Assembly: GCF_900119315.1 (NCBI RefSeq)
Contig: NZ_LT827010.1
Span: forward strand, 820,501 to 884,500
From: Actinoplanes sp. SE50/110
GTDB taxonomy: Bacteria; Actinomycetota; Actinomycetes; Mycobacteriales; Micromonosporaceae
DNA length: 64,000 nt
Direction: 5' to 3'
Shown piece after piece: positions 53,625-63,346 of the stretch (the stretch's first letter is position 1; each line of letters begins with the position of its first letter). The translations under genes and the position numbers were made by a program. Under the pieces are notes generated by a model. The model ran no database searches. It saw nothing but the letters and a program-made list of their open reading frames with translations, and had not been told where the DNA came from.

Positions 53625-55466
53625 TCAGGGGGTGGTGGTGATCCGGTTGGCCGGGCCGGGCTGGACGGTGCCGGTGGCCAGGTAGGCGGTGAGCGCGTCG
53701 ATGTCGAAGCCGGGCGCGGTGACCACCTTGGCCGGGTCGACGACCAGGTTGGTGAAGCCGTCGCCGCCGTTGGCCAGGAAGTTGTTCATGGTGACCCGGT
53801 AGGTGGCGGCCGGGTCGATCGGCGTGCCGTTCAGCGCCAGATTGCTGACCTTCGAGCCGAGCGGGGCGGACGCGCTCCAGGTGTAGGTGAAGCCGGCCGA
53901 GACCTGCAGGATCTTGGTGGTGGTCTGCTTGGCGTAGCCGGCGAACTGCTGCTCCAGCGCCTCCTTGAGCTGGGCGCCGGTGAGCGGCTCGGTGGTGACC
54001 AGGTTGTTGAACGGCTGGACGGTGAACGCCTCGCCGTAGGTGACCTGGCCGTACGCCTCGCCGCCGGAGGACTGGTCGGCGTCCAGGTCGGCCCGGATGC
54101 CGCCCGGGTTCATCAGCGCGATCTGCGCTGTGGCCGCGGTGGTGTAGGTGAGCTGGGCGTCGGCGATCACGTCGCCGAGCGGGCTCTCGCCGGCCGCGTT
54201 GTTGCTGCGCGGGATGTCACCGGAGATGGTGCCGATCACCTTGTTGGCCAGCGGGGCCACCGCGACCCGGTACTTGTCGGCGACCTTCTTGGCGGCCGGG
54301 TCGACGGTGTCCGGGTTCTTCAGGTAGACGCCGGTCGCGTCCTTCTTCCAGCCGCCGTTGCCGTCCGGGACGCCGTTCTCCACGATCACGTTCTTCGCGG
54401 TGATCTCGGTGAACTTCCCGGTCCGCTTGTCCAGCGAGTAATCGATGTCGGTGATCAGCTGACCGTTGGTGCCGGCGCTGGTGACCACGGTGTCGGTACC
54501 CGCCTTGTTGGGCAGCTTGCAGCTGTAGAACCGGTGGGTGTGCCCGGAGACCACGATGCTGATGTCCGGGTTGAGCCCGGCCACGATCGGCACCACCGCG
54601 CCGGTGAAGCCGGTGCAGTCCGAGACGCCCGCGGTGGGCGTCACGGTCGCCTGCGCGCCGCCCTCGTGCAGGAGCAGCACCTGGGCCTTGACCCCGAACA
54701 GCTTGAGGATGTTGCTCCACCTGTTGGCGGTGACGATCTCGTCGGTGAAGTGCACGTTCTTGATGCCGGCCGGGTTCACGATGCCGGCGGTGCCCTCCAG
54801 GGTGAGGCCGATGAAGCCGACCGGCACGCCACCCACGTACTTGATGTCGATCGGCGGCAGGATCGGCAGCCCGGTCCTGTTGTCGATGGTGTTGGCCGCG
54901 AGGTAGTGGAATTTCGCCCCGCCGAAGCCGTCGCCGTCCTGGCAGCCGTCGACCGGGTGGCACCCACCGCGCTGCATCCGGATCAGCTCGGCGACGCCCT
55001 CGTCGAACTCGTGGTTGCCGACCGAGCTCACCTGCAGGCCGACCGTGTTCATCAGCTCGATCGTCGGCTCGTCGTGGAACGCGGCGCTGACCAGCGGGCT
55101 GGCCCCGATCAGGTCGCCCGCGCCGGCCGTGATGGTCTGCCGGCCCTGCGCCGCCGCCTCGGCGCGCAGCCTCTTCAGATAGGTGGCGAGGTGTTCCACA
55201 CCGCCGGCCGGGGTGCTGGTGCCGCCGGCGTTGACCACCGCACCGCCGCCGGTCGGCGGGTCGATCGCGCCGTGGAAGTCGTTGTAGCTGAGAATCCGGC
55301 CCTTCACCACGGGGGTGCCGGGTGAGGCGCCGTACGACGCGGACACCGGGACGAACTCGGCGGGCGGCGCGGCGGCGGCCGACTGGGCGGGCGCCGTGGA
55401 GAGCGCGCCGACGACGGCCAGCGCGACGGCCGGAACGGCCACCCGCCGCCGCAGCGGAGAAGTCAT
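53625..55466 (-). CDS. Secreted bifunctional metallophosphatase / 5'-nucleotidase
   Basis: A 613-residue exported enzyme. The signal peptide ends near AQSAAAAPP. The N-terminal calcineurin-like domain has the two-metal motifs SYNDFHGAIDPP, AGDLIGASP, SVGNHEFDEG and VVSGHTHRFYSC. The C-terminal substrate domain (from about residue 380) has NPGGIRADLD and NFLANGGDGFTNLV, which bind nucleoside. It likely recovers phosphate and nucleosides from extracellular nucleotides. It has no LPxTG or membrane anchor, so it is probably released. It is divergent from pcrA and followed by a 10-bp hairpin. Confidence 0.93.
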   Translation of the reverse strand: MTSPLRRRVAVPAVALAVVGALSTAPAQSAAAAPPAEFVPVSASYGASPGTPVVKGRILSYNDFHGAIDPPTGGGAVVNAGGTSTPAGGVEHLATYLKRLRAEAAAQGRQTITAGAGDLIGASPLVSAAFHDEPTIELMNTVGLQVSSVGNHEFDEGVAELIRMQRGGCHPVDGCQDGDGFGGAKFHYLAANTIDNRTGLPILPPIDIKYVGGVPVGFIGLTLEGTAGIVNPAGIKNVHFTDEIVTANRWSNILKLFGVKAQVLLLHEGGAQATVTPTAGVSDCTGFTGAVVPIVAGLNPDISIVVSGHTHRFYSCKLPNKAGTDTVVTSAGTNGQLITDIDYSLDKRTGKFTEITAKNVIVENGVPDGNGGWKKDATGVYLKNPDTVDPAAKKVADKYRVAVAPLANKVIGTISGDIPRSNNAAGESPLGDVIADAQLTYTTAATAQIALMNPGGIRADLDADQSSGGEAYGQVTYGEAFTVQPFNNLVTTEPLTGAQLKEALEQQFAGYAKQTTTKILQVSAGFTYTWSASAPLGSKVSNLALNGTPIDPAATYRVTMNNFLANGGDGFTNLVVDPAKVVTAPGFDIDALTAYLATGTVQPGPANRITTTP

Positions 55467-55633
55467 GATAGTCGATCCCTCATCGTCAGTGGACGTTCAA
55501 CCTCGTGATCAGCCTGGTGGATCGGCGGTTCCGGCGCCACCGCTTCGAGGTGTCAACTAGATTGCTGAACGCCGATGCGGTGCCGTTCCGGTGCGATTTC
55601 CTGTCGGGGGGTCGGCATACACTGGCTCCCGCG

Positions 55634-58102
55634 ATGCGACCTTCCTCTGAACCTTCCGATGACGCCCTGTTCCCGCTGCCCGAGACGGCTGCCGCCGCCG
55701 CCCCGCCGGCCCCGGTGGCCGCGACGCTGCGGCCCGTCGCGCCGGCCGTCCGGCAGCCCGAGCGGCCGCGTCGGCGGGTCGACCCGGAGGCGCTGCTCGA
55801 GGGGCTGAACGGCCCGCAGCGCGACGCGGTGACCCACGCCGGCGGCCCCCTGCTGATCGTGGCCGGCGCCGGCTCCGGCAAGACCCGGGTCCTCACCCAC
55901 CGGATCGCCTACCTGCTGGCCGCGCGGGACGTGCACCCCGGCGAGATCATCGCGATCACGTTCACCAACAAGGCGGCCGGCGAGATGAAGGAGCGGGTCG
56001 CCCACCTGATCGGTCCGCGCGCCCGGCTGATGTGGGTGTCGACGTTCCACTCGGCCTGCGTCCGGATCCTGCGCGCCGAGCATGAGCACGCCGGGCTGAA
56101 GAGCACCTTCTCCATCTACGACGCGGACGACTCGCGCCGGCTGATGCAGATGGTCGCCCGCGAGCTCGATCTCGACCCGAAGCGCTACACCGCGCGTGGC
56201 CTGGCCGCCCAGGTGTCGAACCTGAAGAACGAGCTGGTCGACCCGGAGGAGTTCAAGGCCAAGGCGAAGGGGCCGAACGAACGGGCCGTCGCCGAGGCGT
56301 ACGAGTTGTATCAGCGCCGCCTCAAGGAGGCGCACGCGCTGGACTTCGACGACATCATCATGGCCACCGTGCACCTGTTCCAGTCGCACCCGCTGGTCGC
56401 CGAGGCCTACCGCCGCCGCTTCCGGCACGTGCTGGTCGACGAGTACCAGGACACCAACGTCGCGCAGTACATGCTGATCCGCGAGCTGGTCGGCCGCGAC
56501 GATCAGGACCCGTCCGAGCTCTGCGTGGTCGGTGACGCCGACCAGTCGATCTACGCGTTCCGCGGCGCCACGATCCGCAACATCCTGGAGTTCGAGCGGG
56601 ACTACCCGTCCGCCCGCACCATCCTGCTGGAGCAGAACTACCGCTCCACCCAGACCATCCTGTCCGCGGCCAACGCGGTGATCGACCGGAACACCTCGCG
56701 CAAACCGAAACGGCTCTGGAGCGACCAGGGCGCCGGCGAGCAGATCGTCGGCTACGTCGCGGACACCGAGCACGCCGAGGCCGACTGGGTGGCCCGGGAG
56801 ATCGACCGGCTGTCCGACCGGCACGAGGTGCGCCCCGGCGACGTCGCCGTCTTCTACCGCACCAACAACCAGTCCCGCGTCTTCGAGGAGGTGTTCATCC
56901 GGGTCGGTCTGCCCTACAAGGTGGTCGGCGGGGTGCGCTTCTACGAGCGTAAGGAGGTCCGCGACGCGCTGGCCTACCTGCGCGCGATCGTCAACGAGGA
57001 CGACACGGTCAGCATCCGCCGGGTATTGAACACCCCGAAGCGGGGGATCGGCGATCGCGCCGAGGCCTGCGTCGAGGCGCTGTCGAACCGGGACCGGATC
57101 TCGTTCGGCCAGGCACTGCGTCACGCGCGGACCGCCCCGGGCATCTCCACCCGCGCGGCCAACAGCATCGCCGACTTCGTGCAGATCCTCGACGACCTGC
57201 GGGAGATGTCGCTGACCGAAGCGCCGGAGGCGGTGCTGGAGGCGGTGCTGCAGCGCTCCGGCCTGCTCACCGAGCTGGAGGAGAGCCTCGACCCGCAGGA
57301 CCAGGGCCGGGTGGAGAACTTGCAGGAGCTGGTCAGCGTCGCCCGGGAGTACACCGAGCGGGTGGAGACCCAGGCCGGCGAGGACGATCCGGAGGCGCCG
57401 GTCGCGTCCCTGGCCGGCTTCCTGGAGCAGGTGGCGCTGGTCGCCGACGCCGACCAGATCCCCTCCGACGACCCCGACCACCAGGGTGTGGTCACCCTGA
57501 TGACACTGCACACCGCCAAGGGCCTGGAGTTCCCGGTGGTCTTCCTGACCGGGCTGGAGGACGGCGTCTTCCCGCACATGCGCGCCATGTCCGACAACTC
57601 CGAGCTGGAGGAGGAGCGCCGGCTGGCCTACGTCGGGATCACCCGGGCCCGGCAGCGGCTCTACCTGTCCCGGGCGGTCACCCGGTCGGCCTGGGGCCAG
57701 CCGCAGTACAACCCGCCGTCGAGGTTCACCGACGAGCTGCCGGCCGAGCTGGTCCGCTGGGAGCGCACCGGCGGGTCGTACACGTCGTGGTCCGGCACCG
57801 GGGGCGGGGTGGGCGGCCGCGGCGGCGGCGACCGGCAGCGCGGCGGCGGCTTCGCCGGCGGCACCCCGAAAGCGCAGCGGATCGCCGAGCGGCTCGGCAT
57901 CGACGCCAGCCGGCTGTCCACCGCCAGCGAGCTCAAGCAGGCACCGAAGGTGGAGGCCGGCGACCGGGTCAACCATCAGCGGTACGGCCTGGGCCGGGTG
58001 GTAGCGGTCGAGGGACACGGGCCGGGCGCCCGCGCCCAGATCGACTTCGGCGACCAGGTGATGTGGCTGATCCTGCGGCACGCCCCGATCGAAAAGATCT
58101 AG
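55634..58102 (+). CDS. pcrA: ATP-dependent DNA helicase PcrA/UvrD
   Basis: An 822-residue superfamily 1A helicase used in nucleotide excision repair and replication fork clearance. LNGPQRDAVTH (Q motif), GAGSGKTRVLTHRIAYLL (Walker A), VDEYQDTNVAQY (Walker B), GDADQSIYAFRGA (III), LEQNYRST (IV), LMTLHTAKGLEFPVVFLTG (V) and EERRLAYVGITRARQ (VI) are all intact. The C-terminal Tudor-like domain (GDRVNHQRYGLGRVVAVEG) binds RNA polymerase in PcrA. ATG 55634 is chosen; it has no clear ribosome site, but CATACACT just upstream could be the -10 of a short-leader transcript. Its TAG overlaps the convergent M23 gene's stop. Confidence 0.96.
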   Translation: MRPSSEPSDDALFPLPETAAAAAPPAPVAATLRPVAPAVRQPERPRRRVDPEALLEGLNGPQRDAVTHAGGPLLIVAGAGSGKTRVLTHRIAYLLAARDVHPGEIIAITFTNKAAGEMKERVAHLIGPRARLMWVSTFHSACVRILRAEHEHAGLKSTFSIYDADDSRRLMQMVARELDLDPKRYTARGLAAQVSNLKNELVDPEEFKAKAKGPNERAVAEAYELYQRRLKEAHALDFDDIIMATVHLFQSHPLVAEAYRRRFRHVLVDEYQDTNVAQYMLIRELVGRDDQDPSELCVVGDADQSIYAFRGATIRNILEFERDYPSARTILLEQNYRSTQTILSAANAVIDRNTSRKPKRLWSDQGAGEQIVGYVADTEHAEADWVAREIDRLSDRHEVRPGDVAVFYRTNNQSRVFEEVFIRVGLPYKVVGGVRFYERKEVRDALAYLRAIVNEDDTVSIRRVLNTPKRGIGDRAEACVEALSNRDRISFGQALRHARTAPGISTRAANSIADFVQILDDLREMSLTEAPEAVLEAVLQRSGLLTELEESLDPQDQGRVENLQELVSVAREYTERVETQAGEDDPEAPVASLAGFLEQVALVADADQIPSDDPDHQGVVTLMTLHTAKGLEFPVVFLTGLEDGVFPHMRAMSDNSELEEERRLAYVGITRARQRLYLSRAVTRSAWGQPQYNPPSRFTDELPAELVRWERTGGSYTSWSGTGGGVGGRGGGDRQRGGGFAGGTPKAQRIAERLGIDASRLSTASELKQAPKVEAGDRVNHQRYGLGRVVAVEGHGPGARAQIDFGDQVMWLILRHAPIEKI

Positions 58103-58896
58103 AAGGTGTCGCAGCCGGCGATGTCCACCCCGTGCCGGTGCATCCAGGCGGTGGGTTCGACCGGGTTCTTGTAGTAACCCTCGTGCACCTCGAAGTGCAG
58201 GTGTGGACCGGTCGAGTGGCCGGTCGAGCCCTCGTTGCCGATCTGCTCGCCGGCCCGCACCACCTGGCCGACGGCCACCGTGATGCGGGACAGGTGGCCG
58301 TAATGGGTGAGCCACCCGTTGCCGTGGTCGATCAGCACCGCGTTGCCGTAGCCCTCGGCGACGCCGGCGCGGACCACGACGCCGGCGCCGGCCGCGACGA
58401 TCGGGGTGCCGTCCGGGGCGGCCAGGTCGACGCCGGCGTGCAGGCGGCCCCAGCGTTCGCCGAAGCAGGAGGTGACCCGGGCGGTCGGGTTCGGGTCGAC
58501 CCAGGTGCCGGTGGCCGCGGCCACGGCGACCGGCTTTTCCGCCCGCTTGACCGGATCGGGCGCGGGGCGGCCCACGCTGACCTCGTCGCCGGTGTGCTGG
58601 AGCTCCGGGTGGGTCTTGGCCGGGGCGTCGTCACCGGGTGGCGGGACGATCGGCAGCGCGGCGTACGGGTGCGCGGCGGTGTGCCCGCCGGAGGTGGCGT
58701 GCTGGTGCACGGGGGCGGCCGAGGCGGCCGCACCGGCCACGCCGATCCCGGTGGCCAGGGTGGCGGTCAGCGCGGTGAGTGAGACGGCGGAGCGGCCGCG
58801 GGTGGCGAACAGGGCCGGGAAGGCGGGGGCGCGGTGCCGGTGCAGGCGTTCCTGGCGGTGCCGTCCGGTGCTGCCCGGTGTCGCTGTCTGCCCCAC
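58099..58896 (-). CDS. Secreted M23 family metallopeptidase
   Basis: A 265-residue cell-wall peptidase. A basic N-terminus and signal-type helix (about residues 37-62) lead to a linker and an M23 (LytM-like) domain with the zinc ligands in RLHAGVDLAAPDG and GPHLHFEVHEG, and the catalytic THYGHLS. Such enzymes cut peptidoglycan cross-links. GTG 58896 has GGAGG about ten bases upstream. The stop shares CTAG with the convergent pcrA stop. It is followed by another M23 gene upstream in the same direction. Confidence 0.92.
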   Translation of the reverse strand: MGQTATPGSTGRHRQERLHRHRAPAFPALFATRGRSAVSLTALTATLATGIGVAGAAASAAPVHQHATSGGHTAAHPYAALPIVPPPGDDAPAKTHPELQHTGDEVSVGRPAPDPVKRAEKPVAVAAATGTWVDPNPTARVTSCFGERWGRLHAGVDLAAPDGTPIVAAGAGVVVRAGVAEGYGNAVLIDHGNGWLTHYGHLSRITVAVGQVVRAGEQIGNEGSTGHSTGPHLHFEVHEGYYKNPVEPTAWMHRHGVDIAGCDTF

Positions 58897-59002
58897 GCGA
58901 GGGTTCCTCCCGACGAACCGTGATCGCTGTTGTCACGGTTCTGTCGGCCCGGGGCCGGGGGCACTGAGGGAGTCGGCAACCGATTCAACCGAGTCGCAAC
59001 CG

Positions 59003-59140
59003 GGGAGGCCGGGCGGGAGGCGACGGGACAGGCCGGTGGCAAGCAGTCGGGAGGCCGGGCGGGAGGCAACGGGACAGGCCGGTGGCAAGCAGCCGGGAGG
59101 CCGGGCGGGAAGCAAGCGGACAGGGCAGGTAGCAACCGGC
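59003..59140. repeat. 46-bp tandem repeat, about 2.5 copies or more
   Basis: GGGAGGCCGGGCGGGAGGC recurs at 59003, 59049 and 59095, each 46 bases apart. The first two copies differ at few positions; the third drifts. 46 is not a multiple of three, so the array is non-coding. It lies between the two M23 genes. Confidence 0.8.
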
Positions 59141-59165
59141 CGGGCAGGTCGCGCGGGAAGCGGCC

Positions 59166-59918
59166 TCAGGAGGCGGCGAGGGACGCGGCCTGGGCGGCGT
59201 ACACGGATTCGAGCTGGAGCTGGATGTCCACCCCGTGCGGCTTGAGGAAGGAGATCGGGTCGACCGGCGTACCGCCGACGTGGATCTCCAGGTGCAGGTG
59301 CGTCCCGTAGGAGTAGCCGGTGTTGCCGACCTCGCCGATCACCTGGCCGGCCTTGACCGTGTCACCCTTTTTCACCAGCAGGCGCCGGGAGTGGGCGTAG
59401 ATGACCTCGGTGCCGTCGCTCTGCTTGACGGTGATCGAGTAGCCGTAGCCGCCGTTGTAGCCCGCCGCGGTCACCTCGCCGGCGTGGATCGCCTTGTACG
59501 GCGTGCCGTCGGGGGCGGCCAGGTCGATGCCGGCGTGCAGCTTGCCGAACCGGACACCGAACGGGGCGGTGAACTCGTAGTCGTCGAGCGGCAGCAGGTA
59601 GGCGTCGGCAACCTCGTCGTCGGAGAGCTTGGTCGTCGCCTTGGCGGCGGCGTCCCGGTTCTCGCTGCGGGAGGCGTGGGTGCCGGCGCGGTTCTGCAGG
59701 GCGTCCGCGGCGACCTGGGTCTGCGCCTGGTCGAGGCTGGACAGCACGTCCGGGTTGACCGTTTTGGAGTCGGGCAGGTTGGACGCGGCGCCGATGGCGA
59801 CGATCCCGGCTCCGACGAAGGCGGCCGCGCCGACGGCGGCGTAGCGGCTGCGTGGAGGGGTGGGCACGCGACGCCGGCCGCGATAGCGATCGGGCTCAGA
59901 CGACAAGCGCTGGCGCAC
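59166..59918 (-). CDS. Membrane-anchored M23 family metallopeptidase
   Basis: A 250-residue paralogue in the same orientation as the first M23 gene. One helix near residues 29-46 (AAVGAAAFVGAGIVAIGAAS) anchors or exports it. A coiled, Ala/Asp-rich stalk (50-100) is followed by the M23 domain with KLHAGIDLAAPDG, IYAHSRRL and GTHLHLEIHVGG. GTG 59918 is used because GGAGGG lies six bases upstream; the longer TTG start has no room for a ribosome site. The tail (LESVYAAQAASLAAS) is helical. Confidence 0.92.
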   Translation of the reverse strand: MRQRLSSEPDRYRGRRRVPTPPRSRYAAVGAAAFVGAGIVAIGAASNLPDSKTVNPDVLSSLDQAQTQVAADALQNRAGTHASRSENRDAAAKATTKLSDDEVADAYLLPLDDYEFTAPFGVRFGKLHAGIDLAAPDGTPYKAIHAGEVTAAGYNGGYGYSITVKQSDGTEVIYAHSRRLLVKKGDTVKAGQVIGEVGNTGYSYGTHLHLEIHVGGTPVDPISFLKPHGVDIQLQLESVYAAQAASLAAS

Positions 59919-60289
59919 GAACAACCCTCCGTCGGTGGCATTGCGGCGGCACCCTCGAAACCCGCCGTCAAGCGGTTAACGAGTGTTGGCCGGGTCCTCG
60001 CGGTGGGGTGAACCTGTGCGAGAGCCGTGGCCACGGTAACGAAACGGCAGCCCGGTCACAAGTCGCAGCGCCATTTTCGTGACAGTTCCACGCCGGTATT
60101 GATCAGCTATTGTCCGAATTGGCTAGCTTTCCTTAGGAGGGGATTAGCGACCGTGCGTGATCTCCTATTTAGCGGAAAGTAATGTGACCGGGGTAACCAT
60201 TCCTGGGCCGTGTCCTGGCCCAGGCTGCTACCCGAGGCCCGCCGCGGCGGGTTACCGTTCGTTCAGGTGGACACCGAAGAGGGGTTGGC
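59919..60289. promoter_or_regulatory. Divergent regulatory region with a hairpin masking an AGGAGG
   Basis: This 371-base gap separates the M23 gene from icmB. At 60127-60179 CTTTCC pairs with GGAAAG and, inside it, TAGGAG with CTCCTA, which would hide a perfect AGGAGG. That site precedes a nine-codon ORF (GTG 60153 to TAA 60182). No known riboswitch family was recognised. The icmB ribosome site (GAGGGG) lies just before 60290. Confidence 0.4.
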
Positions 60290-60703
60290 ATGCAAGCACG
60301 GATCAGGGTCGTCGTCGCGAAGCCGGGGCTGGACGGGCACGACCGGGGGGCCAAGGTGGTGGCGCGCGCGCTCCGCGACGCCGGCATGGAGGTCGTGTAC
60401 ACCGGGCTGCACCAGACGCCCGAGCAGATCGTCGAGACCGCGATTCAGGAGGACGCCGACGCGGTCGGCCTGTCGGTCCTGTCCGGGGCGCACATGACGC
60501 TGTTCCGCCGGGTGGTGGAACTGCTCGCCGAGCGCGACGCCGCCGACATCGTGGTATTCGGTGGCGGCATCATTCCGGAGGACGACATCACGGAATTGGA
60601 ATCACTCGGTGTAGCCAAGGTATTCACGCCGGGTGCCACAACCGCATCCATCATCGAATGGGTTCGCGCCAATGTCGGGACCCAGCCCGCCGGCCAGCTC
60701 TAG
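60290..60703 (+). CDS. icmB: Cobalamin-binding small subunit of acyl-CoA mutase (IcmB-like)
   Basis: A 137-residue B12-binding domain. The base-off signature D-x-H-x-x-G is in [12 protein letters not shown], with SVLSGAHM and VVFGGGII completing the S-x-L and GG contacts. In Streptomyces the same gene, near sucCD, encodes the small subunit of isobutyryl-CoA mutase, which links butyryl- and isobutyryl-CoA; the large subunit is not in this window. It could instead serve another mutase. GGGG sits about eight bases before the ATG. Confidence 0.88.
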   Translation: MQARIRVVVAKPGLDGHDRGAKVVARALRDAGMEVVYTGLHQTPEQIVETAIQEDADAVGLSVLSGAHMTLFRRVVELLAERDAADIVVFGGGIIPEDDITELESLGVAKVFTPGATTASIIEWVRANVGTQPAGQL

Positions 60704-60704
60704 A

Positions 60705-60753
60705 GCATAGGGAGAGGCCGGACGCACCCCTCACACGTCCGGCCCCTCTATGC
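60705..60753 (+). terminator. Terminator after icmB
   Basis: 60705-60724 (starts GCATAGGG) pairs with 60736-60753 (ends CTATGC) through about 17 pairs with a two-base bulge and one mismatch, right at the icmB stop. Confidence 0.8.
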
Positions 60754-61168
60754 GCGATGCCCCGCCGCCACCCCTCGACCGACAGGGCATCGGCCGCTTT
60801 CTTGTCCGCGGGCCCGAGTAGCACCCCGCCGACATCACACTCAACGAGGGCCTTCTCTCGCGGGTTACGCACGGTGTCGTGACTTTTTTCGAACACTCTC
60901 GCGAGCGGTCCCGGGGGCCACTGCCGTACACAGCCGCCCCGACCGTCCCGGAGCTGCGATTTCGTCCCTCCAGTGTGTGGTCTTGCACACCGTCTACCCG
61001 CGCGGGCACAGGGCCCGATTCGGTCGCTAGTCTGCGGATGACGGCCATTTCCGGATGGCCGACGATTCCTCACGCTGGCGGCGCCACTGCGACGCGCCGC
61101 GCATACAACAGGTCGGGACGCAACGGTGCGGCTTGCCGGCGCTTGGCGTCGCGAGCGAAAGGAGACAC
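60754..61168. other. Gap before sucC with its presumed promoter
   Basis: No credible gene in this 415-base stretch: ORFs on either strand lack family features. CGGCCAT-TTCCGG-ATGGCCG (61042-61061) is a 7-bp hairpin. AAAGGAG (61158-61164) is the sucC ribosome site. A T-rich GACTTTTTTCGAACA segment lies near 60880; promoter boxes could not be fixed. Confidence 0.4.
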
Positions 61169-62347
61169 GTGGACCTGTTCGAGTATCAGGGGCGCGACCT
61201 GTTCGAACGGCACGGGCTGCCCGTGCTGGGCGGCGGTGTCGCCGAGACCCCGCAGGAGGCCCGGGCGATCGCCGAGCGACTCGGTGGCAAGGTCGTCGTC
61301 AAGGCGCAGGTCAAGGTCGGCGGCCGGGGCAAGGCCGGCGGCGTCAAGCTGGCTGACGGTGCGGACGAGGCGGAGGCCCGTGCGACCGACATCCTGGGCA
61401 TGGACATCAAGGGCCACACGGTCCACAAGGTGATGCTGGCCGAGACGGCCGACATCAAGGAGGAGTACTACTTCTCCTACCTGCTGGACCGGGCGAACCG
61501 CACCTTCCTCTGCATCGCCAGCGTCGCCGGCGGCATGGAGATCGAGACGGTCGCCGAGGAGGACCCGGAGCGGGTCGCCAAGGTCGCGATCGACGCGAGC
61601 AAGGGTGTCGACGAGGCGAAGGCGCGCGAGATCGTCACCGCCGCCAAGTTCCCGGCCGACGTCGCCGACCAGGTGGTCGACATCGCGGTGAAGCTGTGGC
61701 AGGCGTTCGTCGCCGAGGACGCGCTGCTGGTCGAGGTCAACCCGCTGGCCAAGGTCGGCGACGGCCGGGTGCTGGCGCTGGACGCCAAGGTCACCCTGGA
61801 CGAGAACGCCGGCTTCCGGCACCCCGACCACGAGGCGCTCGAGGACAAGTCCGCGGTCGACCCGATCGAGCAGGCGGCCAAGGCGAAGAACCTCAACTAC
61901 GTCAAGCTCGACGGCGAGGTCGGCATCATCGGCAACGGTGCGGGCCTGGTCATGTCGACCCTCGACGTGGTCGCCTACGCCGGGGAGAAGCACGGCAACG
62001 TCAAGCCGGCGAACTTCCTCGACATCGGCGGCGGCGCCAGCGCCCAGGTGATGGCGAACGGCCTGGAGATCGTTCTCGGCGACCCGGCGGTCAAGTCGGT
62101 CTTCGTGAACGTCTTCGGCGGTATCACCGCCTGTGACGCGGTGGCCAACGGCATCATCCAGGCTCTCGCCCTGCTGGCCGAGCGCGGCGAGACGGTGACC
62201 AAGCCGCTCGTCGTACGCCTCGACGGCAACAACGCCGAGGCCGGCCGCGCCATCCTCGACGGCGCCAACAACCCGCTGGTCGAGCGGGTCGACACGATGG
62301 ACGGAGCGGCCGCGCGCGCCGCCGAGCTCGCGGCTGCGGGGAAGTGA
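61169..62347 (+). CDS. sucC: Succinyl-CoA ligase, ADP/GDP-forming, beta subunit
   Basis: A 392-residue ATP-grasp subunit of the TCA cycle enzyme that makes ATP from succinyl-Co[21 protein letters not shown] is the standard start; [20 protein letters not shown] is the ATP-grasp loop, EVNPLAKV the metal site and [12 protein letters not shown] with [11 protein letters not shown] the CoA-ligase part. GTG 61169 has AAAGGAG five bases upstream; earlier in-frame codons lack family sequence. It is followed by sucD after four bases. Confidence 0.96.
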   Translation: MDLFEYQGRDLFERHGLPVLGGGVAETPQEARAIAERLGGKVVVKAQVKVGGRGKAGGVKLADGADEAEARATDILGMDIKGHTVHKVMLAETADIKEEYYFSYLLDRANRTFLCIASVAGGMEIETVAEEDPERVAKVAIDASKGVDEAKAREIVTAAKFPADVADQVVDIAVKLWQAFVAEDALLVEVNPLAKVGDGRVLALDAKVTLDENAGFRHPDHEALEDKSAVDPIEQAAKAKNLNYVKLDGEVGIIGNGAGLVMSTLDVVAYAGEKHGNVKPANFLDIGGGASAQVMANGLEIVLGDPAVKSVFVNVFGGITACDAVANGIIQALALLAERGETVTKPLVVRLDGNNAEAGRAILDGANNPLVERVDTMDGAAARAAELAAAGK

Positions 62348-62351
62348 ACTA

Positions 62352-63233
62352 ATGGCTATCTGGCTCACCAAGGACTCCAAGGTCATCGTCCAGGGCATCA
62401 CCGGCTCGGAGGGCTCCAAGCACACCCGCCGGATGCTCGCCGCCGGCACCAACGTGGTCGGCGGGGTGAACCCGCGCAAGGCCGGCACCAAGGTGGACTT
62501 CGACGGCACCGAGCTGCCGGTGTTCGCCACCGTCGCCGAGGCGATCAAGGAGACCGGCGCCGACGTGTCGGTCATCTTCGTGCCGCCGGCGTTCACCAAG
62601 GCCGCGGTGGTCGAGGCGATCGACGCCGAGATCCCGCTCGCCGTGGTGATCACCGAGGGCGTCCCGGTGCAGGACTCGGCCGCCTTCTGGGCGTACAACG
62701 TCAGCAAGGGTGAGAAGACCCGGATCATCGGCCCGAACTGCCCGGGCATCGCCTCGCCGGGCGCCTCGAACGCCGGCATCATCCCGGCCGACATCACCCC
62801 GCAGGGCCGGATCGGCCTGGTCAGCAAGAGCGGCACGCTGACCTACCAGCTGATGTACGAGCTGCGCGACTTCGGTTTCTCGACCGCGGTCGGGATCGGC
62901 GGCGACCCGGTGATCGGGACCACCCACATCGACGCGCTGAAGGCGTTCCAGGACGACCCGGACACCGACGCGATCGTCATGATCGGTGAGATCGGTGGCG
63001 ACGCCGAGGAGCGGGCCGCCGAGTTCATCAAGGCGAACGTGACCAAGCCGGTGGTCGGCTACATCGCCGGCTTCACCGCCCCGCCCGGCAAGACCATGGG
63101 CCACGCCGGCGCGATCATCTCCGGCTCGGCCGGCACCGCCGACGCGAAGAAGGCGGCGCTCGAGGCGGCCGGCGTCAAGGTCGGCAAGACGCCGAGCGAG
63201 ACCGCGCGGCTCATGCGCGAGATCATGAGCTGA
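62352..63233 (+). CDS. sucD: Succinyl-CoA ligase, alpha subunit
   Basis: A 293-residue CoA-binding subunit. [14 protein letters not shown] binds CoA (GSEGS in place of the usual GQGS/T), [11 protein letters not shown] is a second signature, and [12 protein letters not shown] holds the His that carries phosphate (near residue 250). It pairs with sucC. A two-level hairpin follows the stop. Confidence 0.96.
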   Translation: MAIWLTKDSKVIVQGITGSEGSKHTRRMLAAGTNVVGGVNPRKAGTKVDFDGTELPVFATVAEAIKETGADVSVIFVPPAFTKAAVVEAIDAEIPLAVVITEGVPVQDSAAFWAYNVSKGEKTRIIGPNCPGIASPGASNAGIIPADITPQGRIGLVSKSGTLTYQLMYELRDFGFSTAVGIGGDPVIGTTHIDALKAFQDDPDTDAIVMIGEIGGDAEERAAEFIKANVTKPVVGYIAGFTAPPGKTMGHAGAIISGSAGTADAKKAALEAAGVKVGKTPSETARLMREIMS

Positions 63234-63250
63234 CCATCGATTCGGCAGCA

Positions 63251-63299
63251 ACGGCGCGCCGCGGGCCGGGTCGATACGACCCGATCGGCGGCGCGCCGT
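63251..63299 (+). terminator. Two-level hairpin after sucD
   Basis: Outer stem ACGGCGCGCCGC (63251-63262) with GCGGCGCGCCGT (63288-63299), 12 bp. Inner stem CGGGTCG-ATA-CGACCCG (63267-63283), 7 bp. Confidence 0.8.
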
Positions 63300-63346
63300 C
63301 GTATCTGCATCGCCGTGAGTGCCACGGCGTGACAAGGTAGGTCGCG

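Noticed and set aside
59925..60100. Possible c-di-AMP (ydaO) riboswitch before the second M23 gene
   Set aside because: Such riboswitches often precede wall peptidase genes, but the conserved core segments could not be found here.
60651..61073. 140-codon minus-strand ORF before sucC
   Set aside because: Arg/Gly-rich, overlaps the icmB 3' end and a terminator, with no recognisable domain.
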